64,000 nucleotides of DNA from the NCBI GenBank assembly GCA_025531455.1, contig JAMYHL010000111.1, positions 1-64,000 on the forward strand, read 5' to 3'. The notes beneath the pieces were generated by a model, which searched no databases, had not been told where the DNA came from, and worked only from the letters and a program-made list of their open reading frames with translations. Both the position numbers and the translations under genes were made by a program. Within the stretch, counting starts at the first letter, position 1, and each line of letters starts with the position of its first letter. Of the stretch, positions 32,808 through 43,025 are shown in pieces. Source of the stretch: Apiotrichum sp. Y4204. Taxonomy: Eukaryota > Basidiomycota > Tremellomycetes > Trichosporonales > Trichosporonaceae.

Positions 32808-34429
32808 TTAGACACGCTCAATAACGATGGCGATGCCCTGGCCGCCGCCGATGCAGGCGCCGCCGAGGGCCCACTTCTTGTCGAGGCGGATGAGGTTGTG
32901 CACCAGGTTGGCGGTGATACTGCGTGTCAACGACGGAAGAGAGAAAGAGCTACAAAGCATGGGCGAGGCTTAAGTTGGCACATGGCCAAATCGCTGCGGA
33001 TTTGGCCGAGCCGTGCAGCCAGCTAACCGCAGGAATCGTGCAGCTGGCTGCTGGCATTACAAGCCCACACCCTCATCACTTCTAACACTCACCGAGCACC
33101 CGAGGCGGCGAGGGGGTGGCCGACGGCGATGGCGCCACCGAAGGGGTTGGCCTTCTCGTTGGGAATCTCGAGCTCCTTCTGCACGGCGAGCCACTGGGCG
33201 GCAAAGGCCTCGTTGATGTCGACAAAGTCCATGTCGTCGAGGGTCTTGCCGGCCTTCTTGAGCGCCTCGCGGACGGAGACGGCGGGGCCGATACCCATGA
33301 TCGACGGCTCGCACGCGCTCCAGGCGTACGAGGCAACGCGGGCAAGGGGCTTGACGTTGTACTTCTTGAGCGCCTCCTCGGACATGACGACGTTGGCAGC
33401 ACCACCGTCACAGATACCCGAGGCGTTGGCGGCGGTCACGGTGCCGGTCTTGGGGATGAAGACGGAGGGGAGCTTGGCGAGGCTCTCGATCGTCGACTTG
33501 GGCTTGGGGTGCTCGTCGGCGGTGATGACAACGTCGCCCTTGCGGGTCTTGATGGTCACGGGGGTGATCTCGTCCTTGAAGGCGCCGGCGGCGAGACCAG
33601 CAGCGTAACGCTGCTGCGACTGGAGCGCGTAGTTGTCGCAGTCCTCACGCGAGATACCGTACTGCTTGGCGAGGTTCTCAGCGGTGATACCCATGGGGGT
33701 CTTGGTGCCGCCGGGGTTCTGGTCAGTGAGGCAGGCGGCGAGCGAGTCCTCGAGCTTCTGGTCAATGCCGAAGCGCATGCCCCAGCGGGCAGCACCGCCG
33801 AGGGTGTAGGGTGCCATCGACATGGCCTCGGCACCACCGGTCAGACACACGTCCGCCTCGCCGAGGCCGATGGTCTGCGCGGCAGTGATAATCGACTGGA
33901 AGCCGGAGCCGCAGAGACTGGCCGTTAGTGTGGTTCAGGTGGGTTTCACCGGATATCGGGCATCGGTTTCGGCTTTCGCGCTAGCGCCGAGCCCAACTCT
34001 ACTTCGCAGACTCACCGGTTGACAGTGAGGGCGGGGACGGTGACGTCGAGGCCGGCAATGTGACCGACGTGACGGGCGAGGTAAGGGGTCGAGTTGTCGG
34101 TCTGGGTGACACCACTGTGTTGTCAGCAAGTATACAGATGCACAGGTGAGCCGAGATGACAAATGCCAGCGAGATCGACAGATATCCTGATAAAGCTCGC
34201 CCAACCATCACTCTCTCGCTGCTATTCCTGTCTCCCTCTAGACGCACCCGAAGAAGACCTGGTCGACCTTGACCTCGGAGGGCAGCTCAGCAAGCGCGGC
34301 CTTGGACGCGATACCACCGAGCTCGGACGCCTTGAGGTCCTTCATGGAGCCGCCGAACGCGCCGAACGGCGTGCGCTTCGAGGCGACGATAAAGGCCTCC
34401 TGGCGGAGGAGGGCGAGGGTCGGGATCAT
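32808..34429 (-). CDS. Thiolase, ACAA2-like acetyl-CoA acyltransferase
   Basis: Four exons, 34429-34248, 34114-34016, 33917-33093 and 32919-32808, give 405 residues. All introns fall in phase 2. The catalytic set is complete: nucleophile Cys96 in LCGSGFQS, His361 in GHPLAASGAR and Cys391 in CIGGGQGIA, plus the NEAFA motif. 'LTVNRLCGSGFQSI' and the overall length are closer to the mitochondrial ACAA2 3-ketoacyl/acetoacetyl-CoA thiolase group than to peroxisomal Pot1 or cytosolic Erg10. There is no PTS1 at the C-terminus (IERV) and only a short, weak N-terminal extension. It catalyses thiolytic cleavage or Claisen condensation of acyl-CoA. The direction and location used here are inferred. Confidence 0.93.
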
Positions 34430-35630
34430 GCTGGGCGCGATGGGGGACAGATGCACAAGTGGTGGGTGGAAGGAAAGGTGATGAGAAATCAACTCAAAGT
34501 TATCTTTCGTTGCGTGGCTCTTGGCTCGGGTTTTTCGTACAGTGCTCCTCTCACTGTTCGGCCCCGGCAAGGTACACCCGAGTCTAGCCGGTAAAAGAGA
34601 ACGTGGCTGGCTGCGATCGGCTTGGGTCTCGGCCGCGGAGCCGGCATGCGTGCAGACGCGCAGACACCGCGTACCGAATGGGAGAGCATCAACAATGCAT
34701 CTCCATCTCCGTGCATTGCTGGCACGGCTTGGCGACCCAAACGCACCCAAAAGTCCAGATACCGAACTGGTAAAAAATGTTGAGAGATCTGGGGGAGATG
34801 CATCCAGCCACTCGCCTCGCATAGAATGCATAGGACGGCGATCGACAACCCGTGGGGCCTGGCAGGAACTTGTTGCCGAAGCTGGTGCCGATATCTGATA
34901 TCTGGCCAGACCACCTCTTGCCCTGCTAACCCCGCCTCTCTTGTCGATGTACTGCTCTACTGCAAGTTCCCACGACATTGACATCCAGTATCCAGTCCCA
35001 ACATCCTGCAAAGACTCTGTTATAGATGCTATTGCTGGTATGTACGCTATGGCCTCCCTCGCTATGGCCTCCCTTGCCACCAACGCGCCGGCACACGTCG
35101 GTACCGGAGATGCCGCGTTCGGCACGGGTCGTCCCGGGAGCAAACGAATGTTCTCCACTATGTACTGTGTAATGTCTATAGTTGTCCACAGTAACTGTAG
35201 TGCTGTGGCCCAGCAATTGGTCTAGCAACGGTGAGTAACGGCGAGCAACGCAATGTTGATAAGCACCGGAAATGAGATATTGTCAGCCCAGGCTTGTACA
35301 TGTTCGCGATTCCTCCCATCGTCGATGGATCGCTCTGCTCGCGACGCTCGGGGTCCTGAGTCTGGTCTCTTGCCCTGCGTTGCTGACCACGTTAAATGAC
35401 GCAAGGGGTGGAGGTTCGGTTCCCCGCCAGTCTCTTGACGGTGGAGGCCGCGAGGCCGGTGGCAACCACCTGACATGCGACTGCGAGCAAGTAGCAGCAC
35501 TTCACACGAGCAAGACATCTATCGCAGCTCTCAACATATCCTCCATCCGGCCACAAGTGCACGCACCAGGCCGATAGCGAGTCAAAAGGAGTCACGACTT
35601 ATTCTTATCGACTACCACAACTCATCTACG
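34430..35630. other. 1.2-kb divergent promoter region, thiolase / WDR23-like
   Basis: This separates start codons at 34429 (-) and 35631 (+). Short frames only. A doubled 'tatggcctccct' (about 35048 and 35063) is the only small repeat noticed. Confidence 0.45.
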
Positions 35631-37844
35631 ATGCCTACCCCGCCGTCGCCCGGCTCAGACTCGGACAGAGGCATTGTGTGGGCAGACGCGCTGCATGATC
35701 TGCAGCTCGACATCGAGGACGCAATGGACGGGGACTACATTCCAGACGAAGAGGACGACGAGTATCTCGACGTCGACGAGGGTGGGCTGCGGTACCTCGA
35801 GTTCTTGGACGATGACATGGAAGAGGACGAGGACGACCTCGATCTCGGCGATGACGACGAGGGGGAGGAGGACTATTATGTCGAGGCGGGCGAGCTTGAG
35901 GACTTTGACGACGAAGAAGATGAGACGTACGGCAGCGGACTCGGGCACGCGGCGCCCTCGGACGTGACGCTGCTGCAGCTCCAGGCGCTGATGGAGGGCG
36001 TTGGCGGCGGGCGCACCGCAAGCCTGTTCATCGACCGGCTGTTGGGGTCGAACCGGCGCTCGGCTGGCCTGCGCGAGCGATGGTGGACACCACAGACGGA
36101 GCCACACCCCGAAGGGCTAGCGCTGCTTCGTAGCGGCGAGTTTGGGCCCGTCGGCCCGTGGACTGCGCCGAGTACCCGCCGCCGACCGAGCGAGATCTAC
36201 GGCACGCGGCGCTCCCGTGGAGGTCGCCTCGTCTCCCCCAGATACCACACCATGAACCATGTGTACGACCCGCCCATCCCCAATACGCCTGGAACCGTCG
36301 TCGCGTCGTACCCCAGCGTGCCGTATGTGGGCCAGTTCTGTGGGGATAACGATTCGATGTTCTGTGGGTGCGCATTCGTTTGTCTATGCTGATTCCAGAT
36401 ACGGCGACACGGGGGTTCAGGCTGTACGTGTACGACATGACGCGGCGCAAGGCTGCAGCAGCGAGGGGTGAGGCTGCATCGCCAGCAGTGGCGACCCAAG
36501 CTCGCCTGGACACAGAGTACGCGAACGGGGTAGATTCCGATAGTGACGACGACTTGTGGTTTGGCAACTGGCGCCCGCGGCGCACCGGCGGCCGCATGGG
36601 GGACACGAGCCTGTACCAGGTCAAGGCGGAGCACGGCGAGGTCGGCCAGTGGACGATTACCGACGCCCATGTCGACCCATCGGGGAAGCGTCTCATATAC
36701 TCGTCCATCACGCCATATGTCCACATGATGAATACCGCAGACGACGGGCAGCCGCACACCGAACTCGACTTTATGGGGCGCGACCGCGAGGGCTTTGGTG
36801 TGAGTCTGGCTGAGGTTACATATATTTAACCGTCAATACTGATATTGATTAGATCTGGAGCATCCGGTGGTCGGCGGACGGGCGCGAGATTGTAGCCGGT
36901 GCATCGCGCGGCAAGATTATGGTATACGACGTGGGCGGACACCGGCGCTCGCTAAAGATGACGGGACACGAGGCGGACGTGAATGCCGTATGCTTCGCCG
37001 ACGAGGGGAGCACGAACGTGCTTGCTTCTGGGTCCGACGACGGGTACATCAAGATCTGGGACCGTCGGAGTCTCTCGGGCGGCACGCCGACGGGCGTGCT
37101 CGTCGGCGCAACCGAGGGAATCACGTACATCTCCCCAAAGGGCGACGGACGGTACATTGTCGCCAACTCGAAGGACCAGGCGGCGCGCCTTTACGACCTG
37201 CGCAAGATGCTCCCCTGGTCGCGCCTCGAGTCCGAGGAGGACGCCGTCGAGACGTGGGGATGCCCGAACTTCGACTGTGAGTGGGAGTGCATCGCAACGA
37301 CCGGCCTGGTCTATTTTCATAGTCGCTGACTCCAGACCGCGGGCAGCGCTACCCACCACCGAAACGCCTGGCACACCCGCTCGACTGCAGCGTGATGACG
37401 TACCGGGGCCATTCGGTGCTCCGCACGCTGATCCGGTGCCACTTTAGCCCGCGCGAGTCGACGGGCCAGAGCTACATTTACAGCGGGAGCGCAGACGGGC
37501 TGATCCACATCTGGAGTTTGGACGGGCGCGTCGTGCAGGTACTGGATCGAAGTGCGAGCACGGCGCTCAAGGGCGCGGGCGGGGTGTACAACGACCCGTC
37601 GGCGGCGGACCCGCGCACCTCCTCCCGTAGGTATGCTTCCGTGAACTCGACGGCATACACTGTGCGCGACGTGTCATGGTCGGCCCACAGCCCGATGCTC
37701 ATGTCCACGTGCTGGGAGCTCGAGGGGCGATACTCGGACGGCGCGGGGAGCGTGGCCATGCACGAGTGGAAGGGGCTCGGAAAAGGGGGAATGAACAGTC
37801 TAGTGGACTGGGTCGAGAAGGAGAAGGCAGAAGCGGCGAGGTAG
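35631..37844 (+). CDS. DCAF11/WDR23 (LEC14B)-type WD40 protein
   Basis: Four exons, 35631-36363, 36399-36799, 36853-37276 and 37336-37844, give 688 residues. Residues about 20-110 are strongly acidic (DEEDDEYLDVDEGG and similar). WD40 repeats follow from about 240: 'FYTATRGFRLYVYDM', 'IWSIRWSADGREIVAGASRG', 'HEADVNAVCFADEGSTNVLASG' with 'DDGYIKIWDRR', 'LIRCHF...YIYSGSADGLIHIWSLDG', and a last repeat 'TVRDVSWSAHSPMLMSTCWE'. This order matches WDR23/DCAF11, a substrate receptor of CUL4-DDB1 ubiquitin ligases that controls stress transcription factors in animals. The 'IKIWDRR' and 'GFRLYVYD' repeats could serve as DDB1-binding DWD boxes. Substrates in fungi are unknown. Intron 1 is 35 nt. Confidence 0.85.
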
Positions 37845-38045
37845 GCGGAACGGACTGCTGTGTTGTAGTTATCTCTATGGATGTTGTGCTTGGTCAGTGG
37901 GATCAGTAGACAGCGAAGAAGTCAGAGGCTAGTCTGCGCAACAACCCCTCTTCCCCACACCTCGCAGCGGGCCACCAGTTGTCAATGCTGGAATGGGGTA
38001 TGACATGCTGCTGCTGCTGCTGCTCGGCAGCCATCTACACAACTA

Positions 38046-38827
38046 CTAGTTGGTTTCGGCCTTTGCGCCCTCGGCCTCCTTGCGCGCGAGGCCGATCTGC
38101 TGAATGGGGCGGAGGACCTGGTGGGTGAGGACCGTCTTCTGCGCCTGAGCCGGCTTTTCAAGTTCGCGCGAGACAATGCCGCCGAGGCGCGGCGGCGTCT
38201 GTGCCGTGATAAACTCTGTCGGAACGGGGATCTTGACCTGCGCAAGCTTGAGCGCCTGCTTGGCCATCTCCTCGCGGATGCCGCCGCCCGCAATCTCGAA
38301 TACGACGCGGCCGGCAGGCACCCGCGAGGCCCAGTACTCGAACGCGCCCTTGCCCTTGCCCATACGCGTCTCGTTGCCCTTGACGCACACCGGCACGTCG
38401 GGGAACACGCGGAGGTGCACCTCTGCGCCCTTGATCGGCTTGATCTTGCGCTTGAGCGCCGTCTGGGCAGACGTGAGCTGCGCAGCAGTCAGCCGCACAG
38501 CCGAGATCAGGCGCAGGCCAAACCCGCCAAACTGCAGCGTCGTGCCCTTGATCGAGCCGCCCTGGGGTCAGTACGGGGGTGCGTGACGCCCGTCGCCGCG
38601 CATCACTGTGCTCACGGTAGGAAGCTGCCGTCAGTATGAACACCAAACCCCAACGCTCTGTCCGCACTTACCGGCGGCCGTCCCTTCTGCGACTTGCGGT
38701 ACTTTGTTTTCCGCGGGGCGAGCTGCGAGCGGAAACGGACCTGCTGGACAGCCGTCGGGGGGAGGGTGAGGCGCGACGAGGACGCGGCGGGGCGGAGGCC
38801 CAGCGCGCCGCGGAGGGAGGCGAACAT
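38046..38827 (-). CDS. MRPL16: Mitochondrial ribosomal protein L16 (uL16m), with a 9-nt microexon
   Basis: Exons 38827-38672, 38624-38616 (9 nt) and 38561-38046 give 226 residues. Residues 1-30 are a mitochondrial presequence (Arg/Ser/Ala, no acids). '[12 protein letters not shown]' and '[18 protein letters not shown]' begin the L16 fold, and '[16 protein letters not shown]' is the signature loop near the peptidyl-transferase centre. The microexon codes Leu-Pro-Thr between PP and GGS. It is flanked by CAG and GTGAG. Fungal L16m proteins, as I remember them, carry a 'PTGGS' here, which supports inclusion. A single 110-nt intron that skips it would also stay in frame. Divergent from ATP19 over 454 bp. 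Confidence 0.92.
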
Positions 38828-38884
38828 GGAGGAGGGAGCGGGGAAGAGTCGGAGGGGGTGTAGTACTCGCTTTCGCCGCGGTTT

Positions 38885-38933
38885 CGGTCTCGGTCTCGGC
38901 GACGTGCTCGGTCTCGGTCTCGGTCTCGGTCTC
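38885..38933. repeat. GGTCTC hexamer repeat
   Basis: Seven GGTCTC/CTCGGT units with one interruption (cgacgtg) lie 60-105 bp upstream of the MRPL16 start, probably in the leader. Confidence 0.7.
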
Positions 38934-39215
38934 TGTGTCGACGGTGTGTACGCTGCTCGGCGCTGTTGATGACCTCTGGATCTTTGAAATGTCGAGATCT
39001 CGGAGGTCGCGGGGGGGTGTGGAAAAGTGGAGATGACTGCACTGCCCAGGGTGCCTCATCCGGGGATAGCCGGCGATATCCCCGGGCGGACCCGGGGCTA
39101 GGCTGGGGCTCTGGCGGACTGCCACTGGCTGAGAGCACAAGAAGTGAGTGCCCTGGGGGTGCCACACTCAGCTGCTGGCGACAGCTGCTCGGTGCAGGCC
39201 GTGCTCGGGATGGAA

Positions 39216-39241
39216 GGTCGAAGTCGAGGTCGAGGTCGAGG
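39216..39241. repeat. GGTCGA hexamer repeat
   Basis: Four units of (A/G)GTCGAG end 41 bp upstream of the ATP19 start codon. They resemble the repeat at 20437-20463. Confidence 0.65.
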
Positions 39242-39281
39242 CTATCACAATCTATCGCTCACCCCACGAAAACCAGCCAAA

Positions 39282-40049
39282 ATGTCCTACAACATCGCCG
39301 GCAAGGCCATCAAGGTGCGTATGTGTGCGAGACGGGGCTGACCGCAGAACGAGTACATGTGAGTCTCGCAAGAGTCGAAATGGGCGAGAGGAATGCAGGT
39401 GTCGGGGAGATATGAACGTGGAGATGGGCGTTCGGCCCGGCTTGCTTCAACTCGCGACTCGCTCCATTGTCAGCGTCGGCATCGATATCGCGAACCGAAC
39501 TGCGAGCGAGCGGGAGTAGCAGCCAACGTGAATCTGGACAAACGTCCATCTCGACATCCGCGCCGACACTCAATCGCGAAATATCGGCAAAACACCCCTC
39601 CCATCGGCTCCCCTCCCCCACCCACTTCCACTACTCCGCCAACAACCGACATACCAAATACTAACCTCAGCGCGATCGGCACGATCCTCACCACCATCGG
39701 CATTGCCGTGGCGGCGTCGAGCGGCGGCGAGAAGAAGGCGGTCGCGCGCCCTGCGCCGGTTGCCCAGGACACGACGATCGACACTGGCTCCAAGGAGGAG
39801 GACGAGTTGTGGGTATTCGTGAGGGGGAAGGAGCGGAGAGGCCAGGGATGAGAAGGATGGGGCGCGACATTTGGAGCTTTGGACGGCTGTCACTGTGAAG
39901 TGCAAGCCGTGACAAGACGCGCTGTCGTCGCCCTCTCTTTTCCTTGTCCCATTTCCGATCTTCATCTTCCCCTCCCGCCCTAGACGACATACACTGACCG
40001 CAGCATCCGCTCCTTTGTCGAGGCCGCCGAGAAGGACGCCAAGCACTAG
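39282..40049 (+). CDS. ATP19: Mitochondrial ATP synthase subunit K (Atp19-like), with an 11-nt microexon
   Basis: Four exons, 39282-39314, 39348-39358 (11 nt), 39671-39808 and 40004-40049, give 75 residues. They are too short for simple frame searches. The start MSYNIAGKAIKNEYIAIG matches the family pattern of 'GKAI...LAIGT', followed by one membrane helix (about 16-33), an Ala/Lys/Pro linker, and the C-terminal 'EEDEFIRSFVEAAEK' typical of Atp19. The subunit sits in the inner membrane and is linked to F1Fo-ATP synthase dimers. Introns of 33, 312 and 195 nt frame the tiny exons. Every join is GT-AG and restores a conserved residue (Ile15 across intron 2, Phe across intron 3). Regulation is perhaps shared with MRPL16. 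Confidence 0.85.
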
Positions 40050-40465
40050 GCATAGCATTTGTTATGAAGTGAAGCGTGCATGAACAAGCTGTATAGATGG
40101 TTGGGGTGGGCCACAGTTCGGGAGGAATGACAAGGGTGGAAGGGGGAGACAGCGAGTGCACGAGCGCACGGTGACGGAGAGGCCAGGCTGCGCGAGGATA
40201 GTCGTGAACGCAGCGGAGAGTGGAAGTGTTGTGAATGGAGTGAGGAGCATGATAAACATCTGTCGTGCAACGTAAACATGTCTCGTGCTGCGCCTGCAGT
40301 TAACATTCGGTTAACCCGCCCAAGCCTCTCTACCCCACATCAACTTTCCGACTACTGGAAGGGTGCTGCATGCTGTGCCTTTTGATATGTACTGCAAAAC
40401 TACGGGTACGTGATGCGGGTGCTCGAAGAGCAGGAGATACGCCGGCGGCTCTATACCACTGCCTC
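40050..40465. other. Convergent 3' region, ATP19 / TIM50
   Basis: Both genes end into this 416-bp stretch. No gene or repeat is recognised. Confidence 0.5.
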
Positions 40466-42308
40466 TTACGCCTTGGGCTGCTCCTGCTTGGCAGCGTCGG
40501 GGGCGGGCCCCTTGCCGAACATGCTCATAATGCTCGCCTTGGCCTCGGCGTCGGCGCGCTCGCGGTCCTCGGCCATCATCCTGCAGCGTCAGTATTCGTC
40601 GGACACTAGAGTTGGTTACGCACTTTACAAGCTCGTCGTGGTGATCGCGCAGGTACTTCTGCTCCTCCTGGTACGCGGCCTGCGCCTGCGCGCGCTTGAT
40701 CTCGAGGTAGCTCATCGGCTGCTTGGGGCGCGACTGGAGTGTCAGTGGAATGTTGGATATGCGAGTAGTCAGAGCGCGGAGGAGCGCTGTCCGATGTCAT
40801 TTCTAAAGGCTTCCCCCCTGTTGCTACTTACCGATGAGCTGCCGCCGACCAGGCCCGAGAGCCAGCTGCCACCACCGCCGACGGGGTTGCGCGCCTCCCA
40901 GTCCTTGATGGCGGCCTCCTTCGCCGCTGCCTCGACCTTGGCGTACTCGGTCGGGATGTCCTTGCCCGCGTAGTGCTTGAGCACGGGGCGGACGTCGGCG
41001 GGCGCGTAGAATGCGATCGCTAATGTCAGTCATAGCTTCTTTATCTCCACTTCTCCTCACTCACACTCAAGGAAGGGGATCATGTCGACGAGACCAGTGT
41101 CGCGCGGCTTGCCGTTCCACGGCTTGAGGATAATCGCGTTCTCGGGCTGGAGATACGCGCTGTCGGGGTTGGTGTCGAGCATGACGACCTTGCCGAGGTC
41201 ACGGTTGAGGTACGAGAGGTCCTTGACAATCTTGCCGTCGACGGCGCGTGTCACGTCGCGGAAGAGCTTGTACGGGATGTAGAAGGTCATCGGGTCGAGC
41301 TTCTCGGCGACGGGGAGAGCGGTCTGCCGTCAGTTGGAACGTTCGGGTACTAGAATCTCAGGAGTTTCTCTTGATACTCACGTAGTTGGGCTGGGTGGTG
41401 AACAGGACAATCTCGTAGAACTGGCTTAGGTACGAGAGGAAGTAGTCGACACCGGGACGCTTGGCGGTGCGCCAGCCGTGCTGGCGGTCCCAGGACGAGT
41501 GGACCAGCAAGTCCTCGAGCTCAATGAGGAGGGTGTAGGGGCGCTGGATGTTGGGCGGGAGGGGGTCGGGGAGGAGCTTCTGGAACGCGGGCTTGGAGAA
41601 GACATCGCTCATCTCAGTGACATTGCCCTTGAGGCGCTCGAAGAACGACCTGTCGTCCTTGACCCCGCCCTCCTTGTCCTGCGTCCCGACGTAGATGAAC
41701 GCCGTGATACCGCCAATAATCAAAGACGCGTAGCCCAAGCGCACCATGTTACGGCGGCGCTCATCCTGCGACGACACATACTCGGGACGCTGCTTGCGGC
41801 CCTTCTTCTTGCCCTTTGCCGCGTCCTCCTTTGGCTGCTCGATCGCCGCGGCCGCGCGCGCGCTCGCCTCCGGGTCGATATCGAGGGACGGGAGCTTGGA
41901 GAGGTCAGGTGTCTCGGGAATCGCCTCCTCTGCAGCGGCAGGCTTCTCAGGCGCCGGCGGCTCGGAGGGGGCGACAGGCGGCTGCTCGGCGGGGTCACTG
42001 CCCGACGAGGCGGGATCGGAAGACGTCTCCGCCGGGCGGCTCACCTTTGGCTCGAACGGCGGTGGCGGCGCAATGTCCTCGGGGACGGCGGCGGGCTTCT
42101 CGCCCATGGACGGCGCGGACTCGTTGGACTGCGCAGACTCGGGCTTGGAAGGCTTGGAAGGGTGCGGGTCAGGCGGCGCGGCGCCCTCGGGCTTCTTGAT
42201 GCGGATGAGTGCGGGGCGCGTTGTGGTCAGCGCACGCCGGGGAAGCGCGGCGGGGACGGGGCGGCGCGCCGCAGACGCGAGGAGCCGTGCTGTTGATGTG
42301 CGCAGCAT
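40466..42308 (-). CDS. TIM50: Mitochondrial inner membrane translocase subunit TIM50
   Basis: Five exons, 42308-41382, 41323-41065, 41019-40832, 40733-40624 and 40580-40466, give 532 residues. The presequence (1-28) is Arg/Ala/Ser/Thr-rich. A Pro/Glu/Ala-rich matrix-side segment leads to a membrane helix ([18 protein letters not shown], about 188-205). The FCP1/NIF-like domain (about 245-420) has '[20 protein letters not shown]' and '[20 protein letters not shown]'. The phosphatase DxDxT is replaced by ELEDL, as usual in Tim50, so it is not an active phosphatase. '[19 protein letters not shown]' closes the core. It receives presequences in the intermembrane space for TIM23. Coiled C-terminus '[17 protein letters not shown]'. 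Divergent from MEF1. Confidence 0.95.
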
Positions 42309-43025
42309 TGTGGGTTGCGAATGAAGGGGTGGCGAAGGAGTTGACGATGGAAGACGTCAGAAAGTCGAAGACGGGTGCCGAGTGGGAGGCCGGCCGGGTG
42401 AGATTTCGGGATGATGGAGATGGCATATGAGGGAACATTTTGCCTCCGCCTGCAGAGGGAGCTCACGCGTCACTCGGCTCCAAGCTTCACGAGCTCTGCA
42501 CGATGCATATCAGGTCGTCCACATGCATCAAAGATGGTGCATTGCGATCTCCCAGGCCTGGTCTTTGGCGTCGGCGAAGCAGCGACCACGGGCCTGGCGA
42601 TGGGGAAGATGCGGTGCGAGCCGAGATGCATCGACATGAAATCGCCACCCACAACAGAAGCTGTTCTAACCACACAGAGGTCTCTATGCATCTCCTCCAC
42701 TTTGCTGTCCACGCTCGCGACGACGCACGCTCTCGTCGCCATCGCCGAGGCGCTGATCGTCATCAACATTGTAGTTTGTCCGCTGAATACAACTCTGGCA
42801 CACTGGCGAGTGTGCGGGGTAATAATAAAATCTAAATGAGCGAATAAAAAAAATCCGTAGCAAAATCGGATAAAAAAAAAAAGTTCGGAACAACGAGGGT
42901 CACCCTGGCTCTGAAGCCTAGGAGATCAGCCAGTGAGGACAGTCACGAACCACATCTCGCCTAGAGTCTTGCTGTTGCTGTTTCTCCATCTCCCACCCAT
43001 TCATACCCCTAAAAGACACGGCACG
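42309..43025. other. Bidirectional promoter region, TIM50 / MEF1
   Basis: 717 bp between divergent starts. Poly(A) tracts at 42846-42853 and 42872-42882, rare in this GC-rich window, lie 145-180 bp before the MEF1 start and could act as nucleosome-depleting elements. Confidence 0.5.

Larger units (their letters stand above)
38828..39281. other. Bidirectional promoter region, MRPL16 / ATP19
   Basis: The start codons diverge at 38827 and 39282. Two hexamer-repeat patches sit next to the two leaders: GGTCTC at 38885-38933 and GGTCGA at 39216-39241. Both partners are nuclear genes for mitochondrial proteins, so common control is plausible. Confidence 0.55.

Noticed and set aside
41478..42296. 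272-codon plus-strand frame
   Set aside because: It is antisense to TIM50 exon 1 and has Leu/Arg-rich shadow composition.
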